Source: Hyphococcus formosus
Lineage (GTDB): Bacteria > Pseudomonadota > Alphaproteobacteria > Caulobacterales > Parvularculaceae
Assembly: GCF_046736345.1 (NCBI RefSeq)
Contig: NZ_CP157210.1
Location: forward strand, 310,001 to 374,000
DNA: 64,000 bases
Direction of reading: 5' to 3'
A program made the position numbers and the translations under genes. The number at the start of each line of letters is the position of its first letter. Positions within the stretch are counted from its first letter, which is position 1. Of this stretch, positions 45,359 through 55,702 are shown one piece after another. The notes beneath the pieces are model-generated. The model had not been told where the DNA came from and made no database searches. It saw only the letters and a program-made list of their open reading frames with translations.

Positions 45359-48300
45359 ATGAAAAAGCGGGCCTTGAAATCGGCTATTGTAGCGTTGGAA
45401 GTTGTCGCGATCGCGATTGCTATCGTCGCTGCCGCTTTATTCTTCCTTTATTGGCGACTAGGCCAGGGGCCAGTGTCGCTCGATATATTCAAGCGCAGCG
45501 TTGAATATTCTATCGAGCAACGGACGCCTGATGATTTCGGCGCGTCGATTGCGTCGATTGAATTGTTACGTGCTGACGCGCGCGACGAATATATGTTGCG
45601 CCTTAAAGATACCAGAATTCTCGATGCGGATAATGAGGTTGCGGCCGCCGCACCTGAAATTCTGCTTACCTTCACACTGGGTGATATTTTCAATGGTGAG
45701 ATAGGCCCAAAGACCATCTTGGCGGATGGGGCGAGCTTTCGAATTATTCGCCGCAAAAATCTGAATGTTGATATCCCGATCGTTGGAAAGAAAACGCCCA
45801 AGAAAAAAACCACGCCGCGATTTTCCAATATCAAGAATTTGCCAATCCTGAAAACTGCATTTTCTTCCGCATCGATCAGCAATGCAAAAATTACCTTCCT
45901 CGACGAAGCCTCGGGCCGGGCATGGGCGACAGAGAATGCTGAAGTGAATCTCACGAGAGATGATGAAGGCTTAATCGCCTCAGTGCTCGGCGCAATCGAC
46001 ATGGATGGCCAGCAGGCATCAATCGATGCAAATGCGAATTATCGTTCTACGAACGGCGTTGTAAATGTTGTCGTCGATGGTGTGAATTTTCCGATTGGTG
46101 ACATCTTAAGTACCTTTTACGGAGATGGAGCGGCCTTTATCGATGCGCCCGCGAGTGGCCGCGCCGTTATCGCATTCACGGCCAGCGGCAATGTGTTGTC
46201 TTCTCAATTCGATGCACAAATTGGTGAGGGTTATCTTGAATTCGCCGGAGACCGTCGCGCCATTTCGATGATCGAATGGGAAACCGGCTTTGATCCTATA
46301 CGGAATATTTTTACAATCGAAAATCTTGCCTATGAGGTTGAAGGCGTGAGCGGTGCACTTGGGGGCGAGGTCGCGGTCTCCTTTGGTGATGATATTCGTG
46401 AACCTGAGCGAATTTCGTTTGATTTAGAAACTGATGAAACGGTCCTTGATTTGCCGGGATGGCTGTCTACGCCGATGAGCCTGCAATCCGGTAAGTTGGT
46501 TGGGCAATACCTATTGGCTGAGCGCCGCCTAACGGTGCGATCACTAAAAGTCGATGTCGCTGAATTAAGTGCGGATGGCTCATTGTCTGTCGTATTACCG
46601 CGCCGTCGTGATGATGGTATCAAACCTTCACCCGGTGTCATTGCGAATATCGATATCGATGGCACACTGAACCCGGAGCGACTATTAGCGATCTGGCCAA
46701 TGACAATCGCAATGGGTGCGCGCGATTGGGTGGTTGACCGATTAAAAAACGCGACCATAGAAAATATCGACTTTTCGATGAACTTGGTTCCCGGTGCAGT
46801 CGGTCCCGATGGCGGTCTTCCCGACGAAGCCATGGCGCTTTCATTTGACGCTAAAAATGTCCGGGCGAATTACATCAAGGGCATGACCCCGCTGACGAAT
46901 GGCCGCGGACGAGGGATGCTGCGCGGAAACTCTTTTCTTCTCGAAGTGGACGCAGCGCGTTTGGGCGACATCGCCATTACAAAAGGCGAGGTTTCATTCC
47001 CGGTATTTATTCCGAAATGGGAACCAACCTATTACCGCTTTACCGCCGAAGGTGAAGCGAGTTCGATGCTGTCTGTCCTCGACGAAAAGCCATTATCGTT
47101 ATTATCCAAGGCAGAATTCAAACCGAGCCAATTTTCGGGAAGTGCCGTTGCGCAAGTTGAGATCATGCGCCCCAATAAGCGGGACGTCGCGCCGGAAGAA
47201 TATGAATATAAGGGCCTTGCAACATTTGACGACATGCAGATCTCTGAGTTGATCGGCGACACGCAGATTTCAAACGCCAAAGGGAAGGTCGAATTGGCGA
47301 CGCGTTCATTGACTGTTTCAGCGGATGCGAAACTGGCTGATGATGCGCCCATCAATCTTATTTGGCGGAAGAATTTCTACCTTCAGGATGGCCCGTCTTC
47401 GATCAAACTGACCGGCGAATTCGATAGTTCAACCGGTGATCTATTTGGTATCGCTTCACGGCAATATCTCCGTGGACCCGTTAAATTCGATGCGGCGGCA
47501 ACCGGTGAGATCGGTGCGTTCAAGCAGATGGATCTCTCGGCTGATTTTACGAACTCCGCTTTGACATTTGATGCGTTGGGTTGGCGCAAACCAGCGGGGA
47601 CGGCGGCAAGCGGTAAGGTTTCAATCGATTTTACATCGGATGAGATCACCGTTGACAGTTTGTCGATCAATGGGCCGAGCGTGAATGTTGGTGGAGAGAT
47701 TGCCTTCGCTCCTGACGGCGAGCTGCTCAGCGCTTCACTAAAACAATTCTATCTCGAGAACGCAGCCGATCTGGCGCTGACTGCGGAACGCGATGCAACT
47801 GGCGTTCTGGCGCTCACGGCGATTGGCGATTTCTTGAACGCAGGCGCGTTTATTGAAACGATATTGAGTGACGCTGGCGGCACCGGTGGCGGTGGATTTA
47901 GCTGGGGTAAGGGCATTTATGTTCAGGCGCGAATTGACCAGATCGCTATGCGCAATGGGGTCGAATATCGCGTTGGTGCGCTTGATTTGCGGCGCGATGC
48001 GGAGAGACTTCAGGAGCTCGATTTCTCCGCTTTTGATATGAACGGCACACCGATCAAAGCAAACATGACGTTCACTGGCGCTGAGGAAGGATCGCAACGG
48101 GCGATTGAAGCACAAACAAGTCAGATTGGTGATTTGATGCGGGGTGTGTTTGGTGTTGAGTCCATTAATGGCGGCGAGGGGATTATGAAGCTCGCGCTCC
48201 ATTCGACGGGCACGCCCGGCTTTGAGGGCGAACTCGAAGCACGAAACCTGACTGTCGTGGATACACCGCTTCTCGCGCGGATCTTTTCGGCCGGATCCCT

Positions 48301-48766
48301 TGATGGGCTCGCCAATCTTATGAATGGTGCCGGCATTGATTTTTCCTATGCCTACGGAAAATTTGATTATGGCGACGGTCGCCTAGAGGTCGACTCCATG
48401 AGGGCCACCGGGTCATCAGTTGGGATTAGCGCCGAAGGTCATATTGATATTGGTGCCGATGGCCACGCGGATTTGTCCGGTGCAGTGGCTCCGATATACG
48501 CGATCAATTCCGCCTTAGGAAACGCGCCCATCATTGGCGATATTCTGGTTGGTAAAAAAGGCGAAGGGATTTTAGCCTTTTCCTATCGCGTGTCCGGTGA
48601 GGTCGGAAATCCTTCGGTTTTTGTGAACCCGCTCTCCGCGCTGACGCCCGGTATCTTCCGGCAAATATTCCAGCCGCAGAACACCGATGATGTTGCGCCC
48701 ATGGCGGAACAAGCGCCGCCTCCAGCACCTGAACCAGAGTTGGATCAGGTGCCAGAAAACCCATGA
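45359..48766 (+). CDS. AsmA-like/DUF3971 large envelope protein (YhdP relative)
   Basis: 1135 residues. An N-terminal membrane helix about 9-32 precedes a very long stretch of beta-rich repeats of the DUF3971/AsmA type, including WPMTIAMGARDWVVDRL near 440-460. The AsmA-like C-terminal region (about 880-1075) has RIFSAGSLDGLANLMNGAGI and ISAEGHIDIGADGHADLSGAVAPIYAINS. The tail is Pro/Glu-rich. Such proteins bridge the periplasm and move phospholipids to the outer membrane. The stop abuts the convergent tyrS stop. Confidence 0.88.
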   Translation: MKKRALKSAIVALEVVAIAIAIVAAALFFLYWRLGQGPVSLDIFKRSVEYSIEQRTPDDFGASIASIELLRADARDEYMLRLKDTRILDADNEVAAAAPEILLTFTLGDIFNGEIGPKTILADGASFRIIRRKNLNVDIPIVGKKTPKKKTTPRFSNIKNLPILKTAFSSASISNAKITFLDEASGRAWATENAEVNLTRDDEGLIASVLGAIDMDGQQASIDANANYRSTNGVVNVVVDGVNFPIGDILSTFYGDGAAFIDAPASGRAVIAFTASGNVLSSQFDAQIGEGYLEFAGDRRAISMIEWETGFDPIRNIFTIENLAYEVEGVSGALGGEVAVSFGDDIREPERISFDLETDETVLDLPGWLSTPMSLQSGKLVGQYLLAERRLTVRSLKVDVAELSADGSLSVVLPRRRDDGIKPSPGVIANIDIDGTLNPERLLAIWPMTIAMGARDWVVDRLKNATIENIDFSMNLVPGAVGPDGGLPDEAMALSFDAKNVRANYIKGMTPLTNGRGRGMLRGNSFLLEVDAARLGDIAITKGEVSFPVFIPKWEPTYYRFTAEGEASSMLSVLDEKPLSLLSKAEFKPSQFSGSAVAQVEIMRPNKRDVAPEEYEYKGLATFDDMQISELIGDTQISNAKGKVELATRSLTVSADAKLADDAPINLIWRKNFYLQDGPSSIKLTGEFDSSTGDLFGIASRQYLRGPVKFDAAATGEIGAFKQMDLSADFTNSALTFDALGWRKPAGTAASGKVSIDFTSDEITVDSLSINGPSVNVGGEIAFAPDGELLSASLKQFYLENAADLALTAERDATGVLALTAIGDFLNAGAFIETILSDAGGTGGGGFSWGKGIYVQARIDQIAMRNGVEYRVGALDLRRDAERLQELDFSAFDMNGTPIKANMTFTGAEEGSQRAIEAQTSQIGDLMRGVFGVESINGGEGIMKLALHSTGTPGFEGELEARNLTVVDTPLLARIFSAGSLDGLANLMNGAGIDFSYAYGKFDYGDGRLEVDSMRATGSSVGISAEGHIDIGADGHADLSGAVAPIYAINSALGNAPIIGDILVGKKGEGILAFSYRVSGEVGNPSVFVNPLSALTPGIFRQIFQPQNTDDVAPMAEQAPPPAPEPELDQVPENP

Positions 48767-50023
48767 TCAGGAAATTCGGATTATTGCGTGTTTCTTCTTC
48801 CCGACGGAGATTTTGATCGCATCGTCGCGAATATCATCCGTAGAAAGATTACGCTCTTCCTTGACCGGCTCGTCATTAACTTTGAGCGCGCCGGCCTTTA
48901 TGTGACGCCGGGCTTCGCCTTTTGACGCGCAAAGCCCTGCGGTGATGAACTGATCAATCAACGGTGCGCCCGCTGAAATTGCATCGGCGCTAAGATCGAC
49001 CGTTGGTAAGTCACCGCCCAAGCCGCCTTGTTCAAAGGTTTTTTGTGCAGTTGCCGCGGCCCGTTCTGCGGCTTCGCGGCCATGGAGAAGGGCCGTGGCC
49101 TCGGTCGCAAGGATCTTTTTCGCTTCGTTGATTTCAGCGCCTTCGAGTGCTGCCAATCGGCGGACCTCATCCATTGGCAAAATCGTGTAGCGCGCGAGAA
49201 GCGTTTCAACATCTGCGTCTTCTGCATTGCGCCAGTACTGCCAATAGTCATAGGGCGAGAACATATCTTCGTTTAGCCAAACAGCACCGCCGACAGTCTT
49301 GCCCATCTTGCCACCTGACGCAGTGGTCAATAGCGGCGTCGTCAGTCCAAAGACTTCTTTACTGTCGACGCGTCGACATAATTCCACGCCATTGATGATG
49401 TTTCCCCATTGGTCAGAGCCGCCCATTTGAAGGGTGCAATTCTGGCGGTTCAACAGTTCATGGAAATCATATGCCTGCATCAGCATGTAATTGAATTCTA
49501 GGAATGTCATCGGGCTTTCGCGTTCAAGCCGCAGCTTCACGCTGTCAAAAGCCAGCATGCGGTTGATGGTGAAGTGAACACCATAGTCGCGGAGAAACTC
49601 GATATACCCAAGTTTGGAAAGCCAATCATCATTATTGACCATGATCGCATCAGTGGGGCCATCGCCGAATTTCAAGAATTTCGAGAACACGGTTTTGATC
49701 GAATTCATGTTGTCGATGATATCCTGATCGGAAAGCAGCTTACGCTGTTCGTCTTTCCCGGTCGGATCGCCGACTTTCGTCGTTCCGCCGCCCATCAGCG
49801 CGATAGGGCGGTGTCCTGTCTGCTGCATCCAATAAAGCAGCATGATCTGGATCAAGCCCCCGGCGTGGAGTGACTTTGCCGTCGCATCAAAGCCGATATA
49901 ACCGGTGACAATCTCTTTGCTGGCGGCGTCATCAAGACCCTCAAGGTTCGTGCCTTGGGCGATAAAACCGCGTTCATTGAGAATGCGTAGGAAGTCGGAT
50001 TTGAAACTCATTGCGTCTGTCAT
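48767..50023 (-). CDS. tyrS: Tyrosyl-tRNA synthetase
   Basis: 418 residues from ATG 50023; an upstream in-frame start adds 23 atypical residues. It is a class I synthetase with the signature SLHAGGLIQIMLLYWMQ in the HIGH position, the QMGGSDQWGNI tyrosine pocket and KMGKTVGG in the KMSKS position. The S4-like RNA-binding domain is at the C-terminus (KGEARRHIKAGALKVNDEPV). It charges tRNA-Tyr. It is a single gene. Confidence 0.97.
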   Translation of the reverse strand: MTDAMSFKSDFLRILNERGFIAQGTNLEGLDDAASKEIVTGYIGFDATAKSLHAGGLIQIMLLYWMQQTGHRPIALMGGGTTKVGDPTGKDEQRKLLSDQDIIDNMNSIKTVFSKFLKFGDGPTDAIMVNNDDWLSKLGYIEFLRDYGVHFTINRMLAFDSVKLRLERESPMTFLEFNYMLMQAYDFHELLNRQNCTLQMGGSDQWGNIINGVELCRRVDSKEVFGLTTPLLTTASGGKMGKTVGGAVWLNEDMFSPYDYWQYWRNAEDADVETLLARYTILPMDEVRRLAALEGAEINEAKKILATEATALLHGREAAERAAATAQKTFEQGGLGGDLPTVDLSADAISAGAPLIDQFITAGLCASKGEARRHIKAGALKVNDEPVKEERNLSTDDIRDDAIKISVGKKKHAIIRIS

Positions 50024-50184
50024 TTTTATCTCTGTCGTCGGGGCATAATGCCAATATGTGCGCCCCCTAGCATGATGGGCCCGGATTTCCAACGAATTCG
50101 GCCGAGGTTTGGGAATTGATTAAGATTGCCTTCAGGCTTTGTGGCGACTCTGGCTAAGTTCAGGGAGTGCAACTAGCAGGTAAT

Positions 50185-51318
50185 ATGAGTGAAGTTCTGA
50201 CCGCTATTGGTTTGATGAGCGGTACCTCTGTCGACGGGATTGAGGTCGCACTGCTAAACACCGATGGCGACGTCATTCTGGAAGCCGGGCCAACGCTGCA
50301 ATTTCCCTATAGCCGCGATCTCAAAGTCTGGATTCACCGGGCGATGAAAGCCGCGCTAGAGGGACGGGATGGGGCATCCGAAATCGGCAAAGCCGCCGGC
50401 GAAGTCACCTTGGCCCATATATCGGCGGTGGAAGCTTTCCTTGAGGAAACTGGCATCAAGCGTAAAGATGTGGACGTAATCGGATTTCATGGTCACACCA
50501 TTTTACATAATCCGCGCACCCAGCCGGACAGCCTCGGACGCGCATGGCAGATCGGAGACGGGAGCGTTCTGGCTGAAGAGACGCGCATCGACGTAATCAA
50601 CAATTTCCGAAGTGCGGATATTGCGGCAGGCGGCGACGGCGCACCATTCATGCCAGTCTATTATCGGGCGCTCATTGCGGCCATGGAAGAGCGCCCCGAA
50701 TGTGCGGTCGGTGTGATTGATCTCGGTGAGAAATCCACCATTACCTATGTGCCGGAAAACGCGCACGCGACTGAATTGATCGCTTTTGACGGCGGTCCGG
50801 GCAACAAGCTTGTTCGTGAGTGGTTGGCTCTGAAAACAGGCGAGCCAAGAGATGAAGACGGGGCAACTGCGCTAGCCGGTAGGGTGGATGAAGAAGCGCT
50901 CAGAATGCTGTTGCTGTCGCCCTATCTTCGGCGAAAACCGCCAAAAACTCTCGATCGCTTCGATTTCAAATTAGACCACCTAAAATCGCTCACAGTCGAG
51001 GACGGGGCCGCAACGCTTACCGCGCTGACCGCGGCTTGTATCGAGCGGGCAGAGGCGTTTTATCCTGAATTGCCGGGCGGGTATATTGTGTGCGGCAGTG
51101 GCCGCCATAACCCAGCGATGATGCAGGCATTGCAAGAACGACTAGACGCGCCAGTTGTCTCCGCGGAGGAAGCAGGCTGGCGAGGCGATGATCTTGAGGC
51201 GGAATGTTTCGCTTATCTCGCGGTGCGCAGTCTCAAAAAACTGCCGCTTAGCTTCCCCATGACGACCCGGGCACCGCGACCGATGCTCGGTGGGGTATTT
51301 CACCGAGCACCAATTTAA
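50185..51318 (+). CDS. anmK: Anhydro-N-acetylmuramic acid kinase, divergent
   Basis: 377 residues from ATG 50185, with AGCAGG upstream. The family opening IGLMSGTSVDGIEVAL, GFHGHTILHNP, WQIGDGSVLAEET and FRSADIAAGGDGAPFMP are present. AnmK phosphorylates and opens anhydroMurNAc in peptidoglycan recycling. The usual NIGGIAN loop reads DLGEKSTIT, and the usual DTGPGN reads DGGPGN, so nucleotide or sugar handling may be altered. The stop overlaps the convergent MFS stop by four bases. Confidence 0.85.
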   Translation: MSEVLTAIGLMSGTSVDGIEVALLNTDGDVILEAGPTLQFPYSRDLKVWIHRAMKAALEGRDGASEIGKAAGEVTLAHISAVEAFLEETGIKRKDVDVIGFHGHTILHNPRTQPDSLGRAWQIGDGSVLAEETRIDVINNFRSADIAAGGDGAPFMPVYYRALIAAMEERPECAVGVIDLGEKSTITYVPENAHATELIAFDGGPGNKLVREWLALKTGEPRDEDGATALAGRVDEEALRMLLLSPYLRRKPPKTLDRFDFKLDHLKSLTVEDGAATLTALTAACIERAEAFYPELPGGYIVCGSGRHNPAMMQALQERLDAPVVSAEEAGWRGDDLEAECFAYLAVRSLKKLPLSFPMTTRAPRPMLGGVFHRAPI

Positions 51319-52604
51319 GCTTCGCTTGGGGTTTCCTCCCGTGGCCGGCGTATGCGGCCAAATGCAATGAATAGCATTGCCAAGGCAGTTATTTCGAGCA
51401 CACCCGCAAAGATGAAGGGCGCACCGGGGAAATAGAATGGTGCGCCATCAGGGAAGATCGTCAGGCTAAATAGTGTGTATGGTGTGTTGGGCGAAGAAAA
51501 TGCCGAAAAGGTCTGGGTCATCACCCAAGGCCCGATAATCATCGACAGGCTCATGATTGCGGCGATTGCCCCTTGCAATTCACCTTGCGCATTGGCGGGC
51601 ATGGTGCGTGACATAATTCCCTGAAGTGACGGCTGCGCTAATCCGCCGAGCGCGGAGAAAGCGATAACTGCATAAACCATCCATCCCTGTGATGCGAAAG
51701 CAAAAAGGACATAAGCCGTTGCGGTGATGCTCATAGCCGTAATGGCGGATGCCCGTTCGCCGATTTTGGGTATGATGATCCGGGTCAGGCCGCCTTGGAC
51801 AATCGCAGACATTAAGCCAACGAACATCAATGAGGCTCCGATCAATGACGGCGTCCACGCAAATTTTTCTTCGGCGTAGTAAGACCAAATCGATGGATAG
51901 GTCCAATGGGCAATCTGCGCAAAGAACAATACAAGCGCAATCGGCAGCATTGTTGGATATTTTGCGAATTGATTAAAGCTGCCAAAGGCATTCGCACGTT
52001 TCCATTCGAATTTTCTACGGTTTTCCGGCTTTAAAGTTTCTGGCAGCGCAAACATGCCAAAGATGAAATTAATCGCGCCGGTCGCCGCAACAAAAAAGAA
52101 CGGTGCGCGGGGACCGTAATGATCCCCTAACAGCCCGCCTATACCGGGGCCGATGATAAACCCTAAGCCGAAGGCTGCGCCCATCAGGCCAAAATTTGCG
52201 GCGCGCTTTTCGGGTGGCGATATGTCGGCAATATAGGCATTGGCCGTTGAGAATGTTGCCGCAAACGCGCCGGCCAACATTCTTGCGATCACAATAAGGC
52301 CAATCACAGGCGCAAGTGCCATGACCAAAAAATCAAGCGAATAGGCTGCAAGCGACGTTAGCAAAACGGGTCGCCGTCCAAAACGATCAGACAATCCGCC
52401 AATAATCGGCATCATGAGGAACTGCATCGCGGCATAGGCAACGGCGAGATAGCCGCCCCATTTTGCAGCAGCGGAAATGCCTTCGCCGGTTACCTCCATA
52501 ATCAGTTGTGGCATGACCGGCATGATCACACCGTAACCAATCATGTTGAGCATGACGGTGATGAAGATAAATAACAGGGCGTAGCGGCCCGGGGCTCTCG
52601 CCAT
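51315..52604 (-). CDS. MFS transporter of the TCR/Tet efflux type
   Basis: 429 residues, 12 hydrophobic helices. Motif A is GGLSDRFGRRPVLL after helix 2, with helix 5 region GLGFIIGPGIGGLLGDHYG as in drug:proton antiporters. It resembles tetracycline-efflux relatives, but the substrate cannot be deduced and a housekeeping role is equally likely. The start shares one base with the corC stop (TAATG), so it is the last gene of aroK-aroB-corC-MFS. Confidence 0.9.
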   Translation of the reverse strand: MARAPGRYALLFIFITVMLNMIGYGVIMPVMPQLIMEVTGEGISAAAKWGGYLAVAYAAMQFLMMPIIGGLSDRFGRRPVLLTSLAAYSLDFLVMALAPVIGLIVIARMLAGAFAATFSTANAYIADISPPEKRAANFGLMGAAFGLGFIIGPGIGGLLGDHYGPRAPFFFVAATGAINFIFGMFALPETLKPENRRKFEWKRANAFGSFNQFAKYPTMLPIALVLFFAQIAHWTYPSIWSYYAEEKFAWTPSLIGASLMFVGLMSAIVQGGLTRIIIPKIGERASAITAMSITATAYVLFAFASQGWMVYAVIAFSALGGLAQPSLQGIMSRTMPANAQGELQGAIAAIMSLSMIIGPWVMTQTFSAFSSPNTPYTLFSLTIFPDGAPFYFPGAPFIFAGVLEITALAMLFIAFGRIRRPREETPSEA

Positions 52605-53929
52605 TATCGCTGACTTTCTTGAGAAGCGGAATTAATGATTGGTGTGATCTTGAGTGCGGTTATCTGATTGCGTCGCCGACGAAGAATTTTGAAACGGAAA
52701 CCGTGGAATGAAAATGTCTGGCCAACATCGGGGATAGATTGTGCATCATGTATCACGAGACCGGCGACCGTTACGGCTTCATCATCTGGCAGGTTCCAAT
52801 CCATAGCACGGTTCAGGTCTCGAATGGTGACATCGCCATCAACATTTAGTGAGCCATCGCCTTGCGGGCGCACACCGAGCACCGGACTGTCATGCTCGTC
52901 TTCGATCTCCCCTACGATTTCCTCAAGGATATCTTCGAGGGTCACGAGCCCCATCAGCGCCCCATATTCATCAACGATTAGCGCGACATGTTCCTGTTTA
53001 CGCTTAAAGGCATCTAGCTGTTCTTGCAGCGTCGTCGTCTCTGGCGCGAAATAGGGATCGCGCGCCAACGCTTCAAAATCGATCGCATTGGCATTGCCTT
53101 CTGCATCCCATAAGGCGCGCAACAAATCTTTGGCGTGCAGGATGCCGATAATATTGTCCGGGTTCTCCCGATAGAGCGGCAAACGTGTATGCGCGCTTTT
53201 CAGGGCCTGACGAATGATCGCGTCTTTTGGGCTGTCGAGATCAAGCATCTCAATTGATTTGCGGTGGACCATGATCTCTTCTGTGCGAATATCTTCGAGA
53301 TCAAGCGCGCCGCGAATGAGGTCTCGCGCATCTTTATCAACACGGCCCTCGGAATGATGAAGATCAATCGCACCGCGCAATTCTTCCTGCGCCGTGAAAA
53401 CCGCGCTGTCCTTGGAGATATCAAGACCAAAAATTTTAAACGCCGTGCGTACGATCATCTGGATCAGCCAAGTGATGGGCGCAAAGACGACAACCACCCA
53501 ACGCATAAGAGGCGCAACGAGCATTGCAAAGGCATCGGGCCGGGCAATGGCTGCGGTCTTAGGCGATACTTCAGCAAAGACCAGAACGAGGACGGTCATC
53601 GTCGCGGTCGCAAGGCCTGTAGCCACGATAGATGCGCCGAAAAGCGTGTTAAAAACACTTGCCGCAATGACCGATGCCAGAATGTTCACAAGATTATTGC
53701 CAAGCAAGATCGCACCGATCAGGCGTTCTCGATCTCTTATCAATAGATTGACGCGGCGCGCATTCGCATTGCCGTCACTCTCAAGCTTATGCATCCGCGC
53801 TTTTGACGTCGCGGTGAGGGCTGTTTCCGATCCTGAGAAAAAGGCGGACAATGCCAATAGGAAAAATATAATTCCTATAGAGACAAATACGGATGGGTCT
53901 ATTTCTGACATAGCGTGATTGACTGGCAT
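52604..53929 (-). CDS. HlyC/CorC-type (CNNM) transporter with CBS domains
   Basis: 441 residues. The DUF21 membrane region is about 10-160 with three or four helices and the SGSETALTA opening. Two CBS domains lie about 215-335, and a CorC_HlyC domain about 350-430 (GDVTIRDLNRAMDWNLP). It is implicated in Mg2+/Co2+ transport or its control. The first ATG lies in TGATG with the aroB stop; an ATG six codons later is possible. It belongs to the aroK-aroB operon. Confidence 0.92.
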   Translation of the reverse strand: MPVNHAMSEIDPSVFVSIGIIFFLLALSAFFSGSETALTATSKARMHKLESDGNANARRVNLLIRDRERLIGAILLGNNLVNILASVIAASVFNTLFGASIVATGLATATMTVLVLVFAEVSPKTAAIARPDAFAMLVAPLMRWVVVVFAPITWLIQMIVRTAFKIFGLDISKDSAVFTAQEELRGAIDLHHSEGRVDKDARDLIRGALDLEDIRTEEIMVHRKSIEMLDLDSPKDAIIRQALKSAHTRLPLYRENPDNIIGILHAKDLLRALWDAEGNANAIDFEALARDPYFAPETTTLQEQLDAFKRKQEHVALIVDEYGALMGLVTLEDILEEIVGEIEDEHDSPVLGVRPQGDGSLNVDGDVTIRDLNRAMDWNLPDDEAVTVAGLVIHDAQSIPDVGQTFSFHGFRFKILRRRRNQITALKITPIINSASQESQR

Positions 53930-55032
53930 CAGCGGCCAGTTTTCTCCTTTAGGAAAGCAGATACGTCATCAATGTTGGCGTCTTTTACGATCCGGCTGCC
54001 GCCGATAGCGTCGGCAAGAATGAGCGTAAGGGCACCATGTTCGACTTTTTTGTCCTGTTTCATGAACTCAACCAAAGTTGACGCGGGGGGCACTTCGGGG
54101 AGGTCATGAACATCGACGGGAAGGTCACATGCCCCTAAATGCGATTTGACGCGCTCGGCATCATCAGGGTTGCACATGCCAAGCCGCGCCGAATATTCGA
54201 ATGCCAAGACCATCCCAAGCGCGACGCCTTCGCCATGAAGTAATTTTTCGGAATAGCCAAAGGCAGCTTCAAAAGCATGTCCGAAAGTATGGCCGAGATT
54301 TAAAAGTGCGCGCTTGCCACGCTCTTGTTCATCCGCGCCAACAATTGCGGCCTTGGCTTCGCAGGATTTTTTGACGGCCCGGATACGCGCAGAGGCATCT
54401 CCGGCTAAAAGTGCTGTGCCTTGTTTTTCGAGCCAGGCAAAAAACGGCTCATCATCGATCAGCCCGTATTTAACAACTTCAGCATAACCCGCCCGCAACT
54501 CGCGGGGCGAGAGCGTATTGAGGCTCGCAGTATCGGCGATCACGATCGAGGGTTGATGGAACGCGCCAATAAGGTTTTTCCCTTGCGGTGCGTTGATGGC
54601 GGTTTTCCCGCCAACGGCGCTATCGACCTGCGCCAGTAAAGTAGTCGGAATCTGCGCGAATCGGCATCCGCGCCGCAAGACTGCGCAGGCAAAGCCCGTC
54701 AAATCACCGATCACCCCGCCGCCAAAGGCAATGACAATATCGTCACGCTCGACGCCTAAATCTAAAAGCCGACCCGTCAGTTTCTGAAATTCGTCGAAAG
54801 ATTTTGTGGCTTCACCGGGTTTTAGAATGATGAAATCGGTTTCAATGCCAGCAAGTCCGGCTTTTAGCGAAGCGCCCTGAGCGGCGAAGACATTTTCATC
54901 CGTGACAACGACAACCCGCTTGCGTTTGAGAAGTGGCGAGAGGAATTCACCAGCCTTACCGAGAATATTCTCGCCAATCTGGATGTCATAAGCGCGATCA
55001 CCAAGCGGGACGCGTACAATTTCTGTCGTCAT
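53929..55032 (-). CDS. aroB: 3-dehydroquinate synthase
   Basis: 367 residues from ATG 55032, preceded by GAGGAAG; its A is shared with the aroK stop TAA. The motifs are the NAD-binding FGGGVIGDLTGFACAVLRRG, QIPTTLLAQVDSAVGGKTAIN, and metal ligands in LNLGHTFGHAFE. It makes dehydroquinate from DAHP in the shikimate pathway. It is coupled to aroK upstream and corC downstream. Confidence 0.97.
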   Translation of the reverse strand: MTTEIVRVPLGDRAYDIQIGENILGKAGEFLSPLLKRKRVVVVTDENVFAAQGASLKAGLAGIETDFIILKPGEATKSFDEFQKLTGRLLDLGVERDDIVIAFGGGVIGDLTGFACAVLRRGCRFAQIPTTLLAQVDSAVGGKTAINAPQGKNLIGAFHQPSIVIADTASLNTLSPRELRAGYAEVVKYGLIDDEPFFAWLEKQGTALLAGDASARIRAVKKSCEAKAAIVGADEQERGKRALLNLGHTFGHAFEAAFGYSEKLLHGEGVALGMVLAFEYSARLGMCNPDDAERVKSHLGACDLPVDVHDLPEVPPASTLVEFMKQDKKVEHGALTLILADAIGGSRIVKDANIDDVSAFLKEKTGR

Positions 55033-55607
55033 TATTTGTCTTCCTCGCGCGGGCTTAAAAGCCACGGGCTCGAATCAAGCTTTTCCAAAATTACTTCAAC
55101 GGTTTTGTTATGCGGCCCCGGTTGGGTGTGCACATGAATATCTGCTGCGCGATAATAGTCTTCGCGCTCTTTTAACAGGCGTTTTAGCGTCTCACGCGGA
55201 TCGCCATTTTGCAAAAGAGGGCGTGTATCGCGGCGTCCCGCTCGCTTAATGATTGTTTCGATATCCGCCTCAATCCAGATCGAAAGAGTCTTTTCCGCGA
55301 TCAGGGCGCGGGTTTCCGCATTGGTCAGGGCACCCCCGCCAGTTGCGAGAACATGGGGCGGTCCGTCCAAAAGCCGCTTGATTACACGGGCTTCACCCTC
55401 GCGGAAACTGGCCTCGCCATGGGTTTTGAATAGGTCGGAAACGCTCATTCCGGCGGCTTTTTCGATTTCCTGATCGGCGTCGAAAAATGGTAGGCCGAGA
55501 TGGGGCGCGAGGCGCCGCCCGATAGTGGTTTTACCTACACCCATCATGCCGACCAATACGACGGGACGGGTAGTTTTTAATTCCGGATATTTGCGAGATT
55601 GCGTCAT
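55032..55607 (-). CDS. aroK: Shikimate kinase
   Basis: 191 residues from ATG 55607 (MTQSRKY). The P-loop GMMGVGKTTIGRRLA is at about 20-34, the shikimate site has FFDADQEIEK and ATGGGA, and the lid has RRDTRPLL. It phosphorylates shikimate. It is first gene of a four-gene operon in which every junction is a one-base stop/start overlap. Confidence 0.96.
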   Translation of the reverse strand: MTQSRKYPELKTTRPVVLVGMMGVGKTTIGRRLAPHLGLPFFDADQEIEKAAGMSVSDLFKTHGEASFREGEARVIKRLLDGPPHVLATGGGALTNAETRALIAEKTLSIWIEADIETIIKRAGRRDTRPLLQNGDPRETLKRLLKEREDYYRAADIHVHTQPGPHNKTVEVILEKLDSSPWLLSPREEDK

Positions 55608-55702
55608 GACGGGTAGATGTAGGGGAGCACGCAAGCGGATGCTAGCCGGAATTCAGTATTTCCCTGAGCTTCGGCTAGGTCTAATATTGCGTTTGGGGTC
55701 TA

